Numbered from the stretch's first letter, positions 16,137 to 25,287 are shown. The stretch is DNA of 64,000 nucleotides from Scatacola_A faecigallinarum (GCA_018713605.1 DVOM01000005.1:1-64000); one strand, 5' to 3'. Notes: generated by a model not told the origin, from the letters alone. Translations and numbers: made by a program.

Positions 16137-18449
16137 TTATTTTCGTTCGTTGACGTCCATTACCGCCGGGTCTTTCGGACCGCTGTTTTTCAGAATGGCC
16201 TCGGTCAGCGGCTTGTATTTCTGCCACGGACTCTTGTCGGTGAAAGGTTTGCCGCAGATGGAAAGGCCGAGCGAGCGCAGAGCTGTTTCGGTCGGAATGA
16301 ACAGGTCCGGACTGTCATCGGTTTTTTTGCCGTCGGCGGCAAAGCCGTTGATTGTTCCGTGTTCGTCAATCAGCGCACCGCCGATGGTAACGGTCTGAAC
16401 AAAAGTATCGATAATAATCTGAGCGCCTTTTTCATCGGAGTAGCGATAGCCGCTGACGGTACCGGCATTATCCAGATATCCTTCGCCGTTTTCAAAGCTG
16501 CCGTCGATGTCAAGCAGTCCCAAAGCCAGGAAACCGTTTTGACCGACGTCGGGAAGGTCGAGGTTAAGCGACAGCGGCGTGTATTTGGTTTTCTCGTCGA
16601 GAACCAGCAGCGCGGTGTTTTTGCTCGGATTAATACGGAAAGCCGTTGCTTTCAGTTTGCCGCCGTTAATCGTTTCAAGATTGTAGCGGTTGTTGTCTTT
16701 GACAATCAGGTCGGCGGAAGTCAGCACAAACTGCTCGGAAACAATCAGTCCGGCGCCCCTTTTGCCGTTGCCGTTGGTAACGCTGACGATGGAGGCTCTT
16801 ACTTTATAGAGGTTTTCCGGCGTCAGCTTATCGTAAGGATTACGGTCGATGATGCAGAGAGAGTTGCCGCTGGCAAAGAAAGCCTGTTCGGCAGCTTCGC
16901 GCCGTTCTGAGTCGATGTCAATCCATGAATCGTCGACAACGGCAACCGTGTCTTTACTGCCCGAACCGCTGTCAATAATGCCGGAAGATTCTTCAATCTG
17001 CGGTTTTTCGGGTTCAAATTCGGAAGCGGACAGGGCACCGCCGGTTTCATTGATGCCGCTGCCGTCGATAATGACGCCGGCCTCCTCTTCAATCGTGCCG
17101 GTTTCCGGCGGCATGACCAGCGTTTCGGTGCCGATTTCCGGCAGCATTTTGGTTATGCCGCCGTTGGAAATTACGCCGGAATCTTCGACGATTTCGGTTA
17201 CCGGCGCTTCAACGACGTCGACCGTTTCAAGCAAAACGACGTCGCCGGGAACTTCGGCAATCTGAAGCGTGTCGTCGGCAGGAATTTCCAGAACTTCCTG
17301 CGTGACGGGAACCATTTGGCACATTGGCAGCGGCTGGCCTTTTTCATCCAGCTGGCCGGGGGTCATGGCGCAGATGCTGTAGTTTTCGTCCGCCGGCAGA
17401 ACATTTTGTTCGGTCATTTCCTGCAGGGAACTAAATTCGGAAGCTTCGGCCTTTTTGATTTCCGGCTCAAATTTGCATCTGACCGGGTCGGAAATGCGCT
17501 CGGCTTCAATCAGCGCCTGTCTTTCGGCGGCGAGTTCGTCGGGATGAACACGGGTGGCGAGCTGTTTTTCAAAGCCGGGGAGGTTGCGCAGGTTGGATAC
17601 AGCGTCAGCAAAGGCGTCTTCAACCAGACGGATTTCGGCATTGTATTCGCCGTCGCTGACTTCGCCGTAGCCGGTTGAAGTTCCTTTCCAGTAAACGTTG
17701 GTTTTGGTTATGTCCATCAGCCGCCAGGTTACGGTCATTTCCGAAGAACCGGTGCGTTTGTCTTCGGCGGCGGACTTGTCCCAGTCGTATTCATCGCACA
17801 GGTTCATGTAATAGTCGGTAATTTCCGCGGTCAGGATATATTCGGGCAACGGTGAGGGACTGGTTTCCAGACACAGGCCGGAAGGCATTTTTCTGATCGG
17901 ATAGCAGTTGCCGACCATTTCGTTGAAAATGGGAATGAACTTCATATCTTTCTGCATAATCCGCCCTTGATTGAGAATGGCGTCCTTTTCAAAACGGCGG
18001 CAGCCGAAAATGCGGAAACGGTATTGTCCGAGTTTGGTGGAGTAAGGCGTGTATTGTCTGCCTTTTTTGATGCGGAAATCGACGTATTCAAGGGTTATCG
18101 GGGCAAAATTTTTGCAATCGCGATAAACCGATTTGTAAATTTCGTCGTCGTAAGCAACTTCATAGTTCTGTACAGCCGGTTTCTGTTGTTCGCAGTTGAC
18201 GCATTTGGTGGTCGGGCAGTTGACACAGCTGCCGCCGGGAAAAATGCTGCCGTCTTTGTCTTTGGGATTGCAGCTGGTACATTCGCCGCCCGGAAAAATA
18301 CTGCCGTCCTTAGAGGAAGAAGCTGCGGTTTCAGGCTTGAAAAAGCTTTTGGCATTGCCGGCGGCAGTGGCTTTTCCGCAGACGAAAAAGGTTCCGCAGA
18401 GCAGAGCGGCCAAAAAGAGAAAAGATTTAACAGCCTGTTGATTTTTCAT
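16137..18449 (-). CDS. Secreted multidomain protein with an inactive trypsin-like domain
   Basis: A 770-residue protein with a signal peptide (hydrophobic core about residues 9-28). Next come two near-copies of DGSIFPGG with Cys pairs (about 48-85). A beta-rich domain (about 95-310) with VTWRLMDITKTNVYWKGTSTG weakly resembles CsgG/outer-membrane assembly folds. An acidic, low-complexity linker spans about 400-550. The C-terminal domain (about 585-760) has the chymotrypsin/HtrA pattern, GAGLIVSEQFVLTSADLIV and IGGALIDEHGTINGF. The residues at the expected catalytic His and Ser positions are Asp and Ile, and I see no catalytic Asp, so it should not cleave peptides. It may bind proteins or peptidoglycan in the periplasm. 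Function is unknown. Confidence 0.6.
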   Translation of the reverse strand: MKNQQAVKSFLFLAALLCGTFFVCGKATAAGNAKSFFKPETAASSSKDGSIFPGGECTSCNPKDKDGSIFPGGSCVNCPTTKCVNCEQQKPAVQNYEVAYDDEIYKSVYRDCKNFAPITLEYVDFRIKKGRQYTPYSTKLGQYRFRIFGCRRFEKDAILNQGRIMQKDMKFIPIFNEMVGNCYPIRKMPSGLCLETSPSPLPEYILTAEITDYYMNLCDEYDWDKSAAEDKRTGSSEMTVTWRLMDITKTNVYWKGTSTGYGEVSDGEYNAEIRLVEDAFADAVSNLRNLPGFEKQLATRVHPDELAAERQALIEAERISDPVRCKFEPEIKKAEASEFSSLQEMTEQNVLPADENYSICAMTPGQLDEKGQPLPMCQMVPVTQEVLEIPADDTLQIAEVPGDVVLLETVDVVEAPVTEIVEDSGVISNGGITKMLPEIGTETLVMPPETGTIEEEAGVIIDGSGINETGGALSASEFEPEKPQIEESSGIIDSGSGSKDTVAVVDDSWIDIDSERREAAEQAFFASGNSLCIIDRNPYDKLTPENLYKVRASIVSVTNGNGKRGAGLIVSEQFVLTSADLIVKDNNRYNLETINGGKLKATAFRINPSKNTALLVLDEKTKYTPLSLNLDLPDVGQNGFLALGLLDIDGSFENGEGYLDNAGTVSGYRYSDEKGAQIIIDTFVQTVTIGGALIDEHGTINGFAADGKKTDDSPDLFIPTETALRSLGLSICGKPFTDKSPWQKYKPLTEAILKNSGPKDPAVMDVNERK

Positions 18450-18461
18450 TATTTTTATCTC

Positions 18462-19985
18462 CTAAACTTGTCGGCCGGGCAGACGGCTGCGCAGCGCCAA
18501 AGCCTCAGCTATGTGCATTTTAAGAACTTTCGGCGTATTTTGCAAGTCTGCAATCGTTCTTGCTAACCGCAAAGTGCGGTGATAGGCCCGGGCGGAGAGT
18601 CCGGCCTTTTCGGCAAAGCCTATCAGCAGGGCGGAAGCGTCGCCGTCGAGTGCGGCGGCAGCTTCCAGCATGTCGCCCCGCAGCTGTGAATTGGTGTTGA
18701 GTTCGGGATGCCCCATCCGGCGGAAGCGTTCAGCCTGAATTTCGCGGGCTTTGATGACCCTTTCCCTGATTGCGGCGGAACTTTCGCCCTTTTTGACGTC
18801 GTTCATTTCCCACGGACTGACGGCCGGTACCTCAATGTGAATGTCTATACGGTCAAGAAGCGGGCCGGAAATGCGGGACTGGTACTCTTCAGCGCATTTG
18901 GGGGCGCGGCTGCAGGCCAGCGCCGGGTTGCCGAGATTGCCGCAGCGGCAGGGGTTCATGGCTGCAATCAACTGAAACCGCGCCGGGTAAACGGTATGGG
19001 CATTGACGCGCGAGATGGAAACGGAACCGTTTTCGAGCGGTTGCCGCAGGGCTTCCAAAGCGGCGCGGCTGAATTCGGGAAGCTCGTCGAGAAACAGTAC
19101 GCCGTTGTGCGCCAGCGAAATTTCGCCGGGCCGGGCTTTGCGGCCGCCGCCGACCAGCGCCGGCGTGGAAGCGGAGTGGTGCGGATCGCGGAAAGGGCGT
19201 TCGAAACAAATTCCGCCATTTTTAAGTTCGCCGGCAACAGAATGAATCATGCTGGTTTCCAATGCCTCGGCGGCCGTCAGCGGCGGCAGTATTGACGGCA
19301 GGCGTGCGGCCAGCATGGATTTTCCGGCGCCGGGAGGACCAATCATAAGCAGGTTGTGTGCGCCGGCCGCGGCGATTTCAAGCGCCCGTTTGGCAGATTC
19401 CTGGCCTTTAACGTCGCTCATGTCCGGGAATAGGGTTTGGCTTTCGGTTTTTTGTACCGTAGGGAGAGGAATGAGCTGCGAGCCTTTGAAATGGTTGACG
19501 AGGGAGAGCAGATTGTCGGGAGCGACAATGCTTTGCAAACCTGACCAGACGGCTTCGGAACCGTTGGCAGCGGGGCAGATTAGGCCTTTGCCGCTGCGGT
19601 TGGCTTTGACGGCAGCCGGCAGGATGCCGTTGACGGAAAGCAGCGAACCGTCAAGTCCGAGTTCGCCCAAGGCGATATAATCGGCCAATTCTTCCTGCGG
19701 GATGACGCCCATGCCGGCCAGCAGGCCGAGAGCGACGGGCAGGTCAAAATGCGAACCTTCCTTGAGCAGATCAGCCGGCGCAAGATTGAGCGTTATGCGT
19801 TTGGCCGGCAGGCTTAGACCCAACGACTGCAGTGCGGCACGCACCCGTTCGCGGCTTTCGGCCACGGCCTTGTCGGGCAGGCCGACAATGGTAAAAGCCG
19901 GCAGGCCGGAAGAAATCTGCACCTGCAAATCGACGTCAAGAATTTCCAATCCGTTGAAAGCGACTGTGTTGACCCGGGACAGCAT
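18462..19985 (-). CDS. comM: ComM/YifB family Mg-chelatase-like AAA+ ATPase
   Basis: Hexameric AAA+ helicase that promotes branch migration during integration of DNA by natural transformation. An N-terminal Lon-protease-like fold (about 1-190) is followed by the chelatase-type ATPase with Walker A LMIGPPGAGKSMLAARL, Walker B GVLFLDELPEF, and the C-terminal domain. A zinc-ribbon-like segment, NPCRCGNLGNPALAC, lies around residue 350. Full length, 507 residues. Its presence suggests, but does not prove, competence. It is flanked by secreted-protein genes on the same strand. Confidence 0.93.
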   Translation of the reverse strand: MLSRVNTVAFNGLEILDVDLQVQISSGLPAFTIVGLPDKAVAESRERVRAALQSLGLSLPAKRITLNLAPADLLKEGSHFDLPVALGLLAGMGVIPQEELADYIALGELGLDGSLLSVNGILPAAVKANRSGKGLICPAANGSEAVWSGLQSIVAPDNLLSLVNHFKGSQLIPLPTVQKTESQTLFPDMSDVKGQESAKRALEIAAAGAHNLLMIGPPGAGKSMLAARLPSILPPLTAAEALETSMIHSVAGELKNGGICFERPFRDPHHSASTPALVGGGRKARPGEISLAHNGVLFLDELPEFSRAALEALRQPLENGSVSISRVNAHTVYPARFQLIAAMNPCRCGNLGNPALACSRAPKCAEEYQSRISGPLLDRIDIHIEVPAVSPWEMNDVKKGESSAAIRERVIKAREIQAERFRRMGHPELNTNSQLRGDMLEAAAALDGDASALLIGFAEKAGLSARAYHRTLRLARTIADLQNTPKVLKMHIAEALALRSRLPGRQV

Positions 19986-19991
19986 GAGGCT

Positions 19992-20381
19992 CTACCAGCG
20001 GGGAGTTCTTTCCCCGTTGCGCCAGCGGCGAGTGGGGAAAGTGTCTTTGGTCAGCCGGTCGTATTTGGCAACCTTGTAAGGAATGTCGGTCAGGCGGACA
20101 TAGTTGTTCTTTTCATAGAATTGTGCGCAGGTTTCGGCAGTTTCGTAAAAACTTTCGCGGCAGACGACGATGATGCGCGTTTTTAGGTTTTGGAGCCTTA
20201 TGTCGCCGTTGTCGTTGGCATAGGTTTCTTTGGGAAGCGGCACCGGTTTGGTCGGCCGCATCAACGAGGGAGCGGAAGCGCAGCGCATGTCGTCGGAGCA
20301 GGTCGAAAAATGCGGCAGCTTCGAGCATCCGCTTAAAAAAACGGTTAAAATCAAAGCGATGGCTGCAAATTTGTTCAACAT
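19992..20381 (-). CDS. Small putative lipoprotein
   Basis: A 129-residue protein with a lipoprotein signal: a hydrophobic stretch ending VFLSGCSK, where Cys19 would be lipidated. The mature part has a central predicted beta-alpha segment (KTRIIVVCRESFYETAETCAQF) and a basic C terminus (RRWRNGERTPRW). No family is recognised. It is six bases upstream of comM and so is probably co-transcribed with it. Confidence 0.55.
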   Translation of the reverse strand: MLNKFAAIALILTVFLSGCSKLPHFSTCSDDMRCASAPSLMRPTKPVPLPKETYANDNGDIRLQNLKTRIIVVCRESFYETAETCAQFYEKNNYVRLTDIPYKVAKYDRLTKDTFPTRRWRNGERTPRW

Positions 20382-20459
20382 TTAAACCTGTTCCCCCGGG
20401 CGTTTGCCGTTACTATAGCCCCAAAATGGTTAAAATTGTCTTATCGGCAAACAAAAGGC

Positions 20460-20487
20460 TTGCAAAAATAAAGTTTTAGGGTATATT
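20460..20487 (+). promoter_or_regulatory. Promoter of the rpsF-rpsR-rplI operon
   Basis: TTGCAA (20460-20465), 16 bases, TATATT (20482-20487). It lies upstream of a structured leader and 115 bases before the rpsF start codon. Confidence 0.45.
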
Positions 20488-20571
20488 CGCAGACGTCCCT
20501 TGCCGCAGGACACTGAGCATAAAAACGACAAAGCGTCTGCGGCTATACAAGAACCCGGCTCTCCGGAGCCA
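20488..20571 (+). promoter_or_regulatory. Structured leader of rpsF, candidate S6:S18 autoregulatory site
   Basis: An 8-bp perfect long-range stem (CGCAGACG at 20488-20495 with CGTCTGCG at 20534-20541) encloses a possible GTCC/GGAC hairpin whose loop contains CCG. A GGCTC/GAGCC hairpin (20557-20570) follows, before the Shine-Dalgarno AAGGAGATA. Many bacterial rpsF leaders bind the S6:S18 complex through a hairpin displaying CCG. The position and CCG elements fit, but the exact motif was not confirmed. Confidence 0.4.
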
Positions 20572-20602
20572 TTTGTTGAGAATCCATAAGGAGATATTTT
20601 AT

Positions 20603-20935
20603 ATGTCTAATTACGAAAGCGTGCTGATTGCACGTCAGGACCTCGGCACTTCTCAGGTTAACAACATTGTTTCGGAACTGAGCGATGTTATTAAGAAAGA
20701 AGGCGGCGAGGTTGTCAAAGTCGATAACTGGGGTCTGAAAAACCTGGCTTACCGCATTAAGAAAAACCGCAAGGGCCACTATGTTCTGATGAATATCTCT
20801 GCGCCGGCCAACGCCATTGCAGAATTTGAAAGAATCATGAGATTCAACGAAGATATCATCCGCTACATGACTGTCAAGGTTGAGGAATTCAATGACCTTT
20901 CTTCCGCCGAAGACAGAGAAACTGTAGAAGAATAG
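20603..20935 (+). CDS. rpsF: Ribosomal protein S6
   Basis: Small-subunit protein that pairs with S18 on the platform of the 30S subunit. The 110-residue protein starts MSNYESVLIARQDLG and has GWGLKNLAYRIKKNRKGHYV-like family sequence in the middle and IMRFNEDIIRYMTVKV near the end. Strong Shine-Dalgarno AAGGAGAT. First gene of the rpsF-rpsR-rplI operon; the gap to rpsR is 10 bases. Confidence 0.97.
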   Translation: MSNYESVLIARQDLGTSQVNNIVSELSDVIKKEGGEVVKVDNWGLKNLAYRIKKNRKGHYVLMNISAPANAIAEFERIMRFNEDIIRYMTVKVEEFNDLSSAEDRETVEE

Positions 20936-20945
20936 GAGAAATATA

Positions 20946-21173
20946 ATGGCTAAACAAGTATTTTTCAGAAGAAAAAAAGCATGTCCGTTTTCCGGTGAAG
21001 ACGGTTTGAAGATTGACTATAAGGATGTTAAGCTGCTTTCCCGTTATATTTCGGAAAAAGGCAAGATTATTCCCAGCCGTATCACGGCCGTTTCCGCCAA
21101 GAAACAGAGAGAACTGGCCCGCGCCATCAAACGCGCCCGCTATCTGGCTCTGCTTCCCTATGTTGCGGCTTAA
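20946..21173 (+). CDS. rpsR: Ribosomal protein S18
   Basis: Small basic 30S protein, partner of S6. The 75-residue sequence has the S18 core IDYKDVKLLSRYISEKGKI and the RITAVSAKKQRELARAIKR rRNA-binding segment. FRRKKACPF near the N terminus keeps one cysteine. Ribosome site AGGAGAAATATA. Middle gene of the operon. Confidence 0.97.
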   Translation: MAKQVFFRRKKACPFSGEDGLKIDYKDVKLLSRYISEKGKIIPSRITAVSAKKQRELARAIKRARYLALLPYVAA

Positions 21174-21184
21174 GGAGAAATGCG

Positions 21185-21670
21185 ATGGAAGTTATCCTTT
21201 TAGAACATGTTGAAAAACTGGGTAAAATGGGCGACAAAGTAACCGTTAAAAACGGTTATGCCCGCAACTACCTGCTGCCTCAGAACAAAGCTCTGCGCGC
21301 TACCGAAGCCAACGTTGCCTTCTATGAAAAGAAAAAGGCCGAACTCGAAGCCCACAACAAGGCTTTGTTTGACGAAGCATCCAAAAAGGCCGAAGCCCTT
21401 CAGGGCTACAGTGCCGTTCTGGTTCGTCAGGCAGCCGAGACCGGTCAGCTGTACGGTTCTGTCACCATTCGTGACATTGCCGCTGCCATCAAGGCCGCCG
21501 GTTTTGACGTTGAACGCCGCTGCGTTTATCTGGAGAAGCCGATTAAAGACCTCGGCATTTATCAGGTAAAACTGAACCTGCATCCGGAAGTATCGCAGAC
21601 GATTCTGGTTAATGTTGCCAGAACCGAAGACGATGCCAAGAAGCAGGAAAAGGCTTACAACAAAGAATAG
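21185..21670 (+). CDS. rplI: Ribosomal protein L9
   Basis: Large-subunit protein with two globular domains joined by a long helix. The N-terminal domain is recognisable from MEVILLEHVEKLGKMGDKV and YARNYLLPQNKALRAT. The connecting helix spans about residues 40-75 and the C-terminal domain about 80-150. The 161-residue length is normal. Last gene of the operon, followed by a strong terminator. Confidence 0.97.
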   Translation: MEVILLEHVEKLGKMGDKVTVKNGYARNYLLPQNKALRATEANVAFYEKKKAELEAHNKALFDEASKKAEALQGYSAVLVRQAAETGQLYGSVTIRDIAAAIKAAGFDVERRCVYLEKPIKDLGIYQVKLNLHPEVSQTILVNVARTEDDAKKQEKAYNKE

Positions 21671-21689
21671 TTTTTAAGCTATGAAGAGA

Positions 21690-21721
21690 AAAAGACCGGC
21701 TTTTCAGCCGGTCTTTTTTTT
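21690..21721 (+). terminator. Intrinsic terminator after rplI
   Basis: Ten-bp stem (AAAGACCGGC with GCCGGTCTTT), six-base loop TTTTCA, and a run of eight T. It ends the rpsF operon. Confidence 0.9.
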
Positions 21722-21803
21722 GGCCTTGTTTGGCAGGATACACAGGGCAATATACAGGATTCTGACCAAAGTGTCAGATGTTGAAAAGTAATACGGGATA
21801 AGT

Positions 21804-22060
21804 TTAAGCGTTTTCATTATTGACATTTCTTTCTCTTAAAAAAGCTTTGATTTGCAGCCCAATCAAGAGCCAAAATGAAAACAACGATAGATAATAGATA
21901 TAAGAAACATATATTGCGGAAAAATCGAAACATATTCCGGTCCATTATACTCTGTTTCTGCCGCCTTATATCCATAAACAATCCTTGGAATTATGCCAAA
22001 GATAATGCTGATATATTCTAATACGCACTGATTGATATATAAAGAAAAGGTCGCTAGGGA
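21804..22060 (-). pseudogene. Probable decayed membrane-protein gene fragment
   Basis: This 370-base gap between rplI and ftsK has no intact long frame. On the minus strand, two overlapping frames read like one membrane protein broken by a single-base shift. The first (22060 to about 21920) gives EYISIIFGIIPRIVYGYKAA and on through EYNGPEY. The second (about 21925 to stop at 21804) gives DFSAIYVSYIYYLSLFSF, WLLIGLQIKAFLRERN. There is no upstream start codon. The same bases also hold a 52-codon frame (21975-21817) with a Shine-Dalgarno-like AAGGA and one hydrophobic segment, so a small membrane protein is the alternative reading. Confidence 0.3.
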
Positions 22061-22091
22061 CGACTTTATCTTACATGGCGGGAATCGTTAA

Positions 22092-24386
22092 TTACAAAAC
22101 TTCACGGCGGCCGACATGATCGGCGGCGGAGATAATGCCCTCCTCTTCCATTTTGTCAATCAGCGAGGCTGCACGATTGTAGCCGATGCGAAGTTTGCGC
22201 TGAATATAGCTGGTGGAGGCTTTTTTGTCGTTTTGAACGATGGCGACGGCCTGAGCGTACAAATCTTCGTCGGAGCCGGCGGCAAAATCGCCCTTGTCGA
22301 AGACGGAGCCGCCGTCTTTTTCGGAAAGTTCGCCTTCGGTAACGCCGGAAACATATTCAGGTTCGCGCTGGGCTTTCAGAAATTCGACGACTTTTTCAAC
22401 TTCGCTGTCTTTAACAAAAGAACCGTGGACGCGAATCGGACGTTGTCCGGCCGGCATGTACAGCATATCGCCCATGCCGAGCAGCTGTTCGGCACCCTGT
22501 TCGCCCAAAATGGTACGGCTGTCGATTTTGGAAGTGACCTGAAAGCTGATACGGGTCGGGAAATTGGCTTTAATCGTGCCGGTAATGACGTCGACGGACG
22601 GTCTTTGGGTGGACATGATCAAATGCAGGCCGGCGGCGCGCGCCATTTGAGCCAGGCGCTGGATTGCGGCTTCCACGTCTTTGCCGGCAACCAGCATAAG
22701 GTCTGCCATTTCGTCAACGACAATTACAATATACGGCAACGGCGTGAGGTCAAGTTCCTGTTTTTCGAAAATCGGTTTGCCGGTTTCGGCGTCGAAGCCT
22801 GTTTGTACCGTGCGTTCGATTTTTTCGCCGCTGGCTTTCAGTTCCTGAAGTTTCTGGTTGTAACCGGCAATGTTGCGGACATTGAGCTGAGCCATGGCGC
22901 GGTAACGGTCTTCCATTTCCTTAACCGCCCATTTGAGGCCGATAACGGCTTTGGCCGGGTCGGTAATGACCGGCGTCAGCAGATGCGGAATGCCGTTGTA
23001 CATTGAAAACTCAAGCATTTTCGGGTCAATCATGATCAGTTTGCATTCTTCGGGCCGCATGCGGTAGAGCAAAGACAAAATCATGGTATTGACGCCGACG
23101 GATTTACCGGAACCGGTGGTACCGGCAACCAGCAGGTGCGGCATTTTGGCAAGGTCGGCATAAACGTTGCGGCCGCCGATGTCTTTGCCGAGGACGACGT
23201 TGAGCGTGTTTTTGGTTTCGCGGAAGGCCGGGTCTTCCAGAAGGTCTTTGAACCAGACGGTTTCACGGTTTTTGTTCGGCATTTCAATGCCGATGGTATT
23301 GGAACCGGGAACGACGGCAATACGCACCGAAACCGCCGACATAGAGCGGGCAATGTCGTCGGCGAGGCCGATGACGCGGGCAGTTTTGGTGCCCGGAGCC
23401 GGTTCGAGTTCGTAGAGGGTAACGACAGGTCCGGGGCGGACTTTGACAATTTTGCCGTTGACGCCGAATTCCTGCAGAACGTTTTCCAAATCGCGGGCGA
23501 TGCTTTCCAGTTCTTTTTCGCTGATTTGATTGCCGCCTTTGTCTTTGGGGCGGGAAAGCAGATTGACGTCCGGGTACAGGTAACCGTCGTCAATTTCCTT
23601 TTTCTTCGGTGCAGCGGCTGTCGGAGCCCTGCGGGTTTCCATCGCCGGTTCGGCCTCTTTGTCCGCTTTGACTTTCGGTTCTTTGCGTTCTTTGGGCGCT
23701 TTTTCCTTTTTGGTTTTGACAACCAGCCCTTCCTCTTCCGTTTTCGGATGCCGGCGCTTGAACAGCAGAGCAATGATCCTTCCGCAGAGACGGAGAACTT
23801 TCCAGACGCAGACAATAAAGCCGCGAAAACCGCGATACCAGGTTTTGTAAGTTATGCCGACGGCAAAGTTGAACGAAAGCAGGCTCAGGCAGAAGCTGAC
23901 CAGCAGCAGGATTTCGCGTCGGTACGGGAAGTTGAAAATGTTGGCCGAGTTCATGCTGAGCGAGGCAAACAGGCGGCCGATACTGCCGCCGAGGCGGTAT
24001 TGCCCGAAATATTCGGAAGGCAGCAGGCCGAGAAAAACGGCAAAGAAAATTGAACCGAGGAAAAAGGCGAGTATGCGGGCGTAAGGATGCAGAAACTCGC
24101 GCAGACGCAGACAATTGTATCCCCATGATATCGGCGCGATAAGGAAGACGGCCAGCGAAATTCCCCAATAGGTAACGATAAAGTCGGCAAGGTTGGAACC
24201 AAAGCTGCCGAGATAGTTGTGAATTTGCCGGGAGGTGGCGACGTTGGCGGAAGCGTCTGCGGCGTCATAGCCGACGAGGCTGGCGAAAGCCGCCAGCGTA
24301 AGCGTTATGATAAAGGCGCCGAACAACCGCCACAGAACTTTGTTCAAAAAGCTTTTTTCCTTTTTGCGATTTGATTTTTTAGCCAT
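22092..24386 (-). CDS. ftsK: FtsK/SpoIIIE DNA translocase
   Basis: Septum-anchored ATPase that pumps chromosomal DNA and activates XerCD recombination at dif during division. Four membrane segments lie within about residues 25-180. A charged linker (about 195-270) is rich in Lys, Glu and Pro. The alpha/beta motor carries Walker A VAGTTGSGKSVGVNTM near 425 and Walker B YIVIVVDEMADLMLVAG near 555. The C-terminal gamma winged helix (about 695-764) includes STSYIQRKLRIGYNRAA. At 764 residues it has a short linker. ATG at 24386 follows AGGTGAGGATT and is preferred over GTG at 24395. Confidence 0.96.
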   Translation of the reverse strand: MAKKSNRKKEKSFLNKVLWRLFGAFIITLTLAAFASLVGYDAADASANVATSRQIHNYLGSFGSNLADFIVTYWGISLAVFLIAPISWGYNCLRLREFLHPYARILAFFLGSIFFAVFLGLLPSEYFGQYRLGGSIGRLFASLSMNSANIFNFPYRREILLLVSFCLSLLSFNFAVGITYKTWYRGFRGFIVCVWKVLRLCGRIIALLFKRRHPKTEEEGLVVKTKKEKAPKERKEPKVKADKEAEPAMETRRAPTAAAPKKKEIDDGYLYPDVNLLSRPKDKGGNQISEKELESIARDLENVLQEFGVNGKIVKVRPGPVVTLYELEPAPGTKTARVIGLADDIARSMSAVSVRIAVVPGSNTIGIEMPNKNRETVWFKDLLEDPAFRETKNTLNVVLGKDIGGRNVYADLAKMPHLLVAGTTGSGKSVGVNTMILSLLYRMRPEECKLIMIDPKMLEFSMYNGIPHLLTPVITDPAKAVIGLKWAVKEMEDRYRAMAQLNVRNIAGYNQKLQELKASGEKIERTVQTGFDAETGKPIFEKQELDLTPLPYIVIVVDEMADLMLVAGKDVEAAIQRLAQMARAAGLHLIMSTQRPSVDVITGTIKANFPTRISFQVTSKIDSRTILGEQGAEQLLGMGDMLYMPAGQRPIRVHGSFVKDSEVEKVVEFLKAQREPEYVSGVTEGELSEKDGGSVFDKGDFAAGSDEDLYAQAVAIVQNDKKASTSYIQRKLRIGYNRAASLIDKMEEEGIISAADHVGRREVL

Positions 24387-24471
24387 AATCCTCACCTGAA
24401 AATCGTCCGAATTTGCGGCAATTTTAGCAGGAAATCATCAAGAAACTATTAACAATTTGTATTATAGCTTT

Positions 24472-25287
24472 TCAGCGGTTGTAACGCTGGTCAAAATTTT
24501 GCAGGATTTCCGCCGGTATGCCGCCGCTTTTGCGCAGGCGCTTGGCAAAACCGTTGACGGCATAGCAGCTCCAATAATAGAAACGTTTGTGCAGCGGAAT
24601 TGATTTTTCGCGGAGGTAGTTGTTGAGCATATTGAAGGCCATGCGGGCTTTGTTGCCGCTGAGCTGGCTGCTGCGGACGCGATACAGCATCATAACCCGG
24701 GGAATGCCGTAGGATTTAAAACCGCGGCGCATTAGTGACATCCATGCAGCCGTATCTTCGGAAAGGGTTCTTTTTTCGGGAAAGGGCACGGTTTTGCCGA
24801 TTTGCCGTCGGTCGACCATTACGGTTGACAGGCCGAGCTGGGTGGTTTTCATCAGCTTTTTGAGGTCAACCTCCCTGTCGACTTTCAGGTGTCCGCGCGG
24901 CAGAAGTTTTCCCTCGGCATTGATAAAGGCATATTCGGTATGCGAAATGGGATATTTGTTTTTGAGCATGAATATTACCTGTGTCGAAAGCTTGTCTTTT
25001 GACCAGACGTCGTCACCGTCCAGAAAGGCCAGAAAACGCCCCTCGGCGTGTTTGACGGCGGAAAGGCGGCTGAGACTGACGCCACGGTTTTTTTCGCTGC
25101 GGAAAAAACGGATACGGGAATCTTCCTCCGCCAGTTTACGGCAGATTTCCGGGGTTTTGTCGGTGGAACCGTCGTCCCAGAGGATAAGTTCCCAATCGGC
25201 GTAATTTTGAGCCCGGACGGAAGCGACGGTTTCTTCCAGATATTGCGCGCAGTTGTAAACCGGCGTGATGACGGAGACTTTGTGCAT
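24472..25287 (-). CDS. Family 2 glycosyltransferase
   Basis: GT-A fold enzyme likely transferring a sugar from a nucleotide donor to a surface glycan. The 271-residue protein opens MHKVSVITPVYNCAQYL, has the nucleotide-binding ILWDDGSTD, the metal-binding FLDGDDVW (DxD-type), and a candidate catalytic ED in TLSEDTAAWM. The ATG at 25287 follows GAAAGAAAAGGTT. An upstream in-frame start at 25341 would add 18 poorly conserved residues. It lies downstream of nothing obvious and is separate from the other glycosyltransferases here. Confidence 0.85.
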   Translation of the reverse strand: MHKVSVITPVYNCAQYLEETVASVRAQNYADWELILWDDGSTDKTPEICRKLAEEDSRIRFFRSEKNRGVSLSRLSAVKHAEGRFLAFLDGDDVWSKDKLSTQVIFMLKNKYPISHTEYAFINAEGKLLPRGHLKVDREVDLKKLMKTTQLGLSTVMVDRRQIGKTVPFPEKRTLSEDTAAWMSLMRRGFKSYGIPRVMMLYRVRSSQLSGNKARMAFNMLNNYLREKSIPLHKRFYYWSCYAVNGFAKRLRKSGGIPAEILQNFDQRYNR

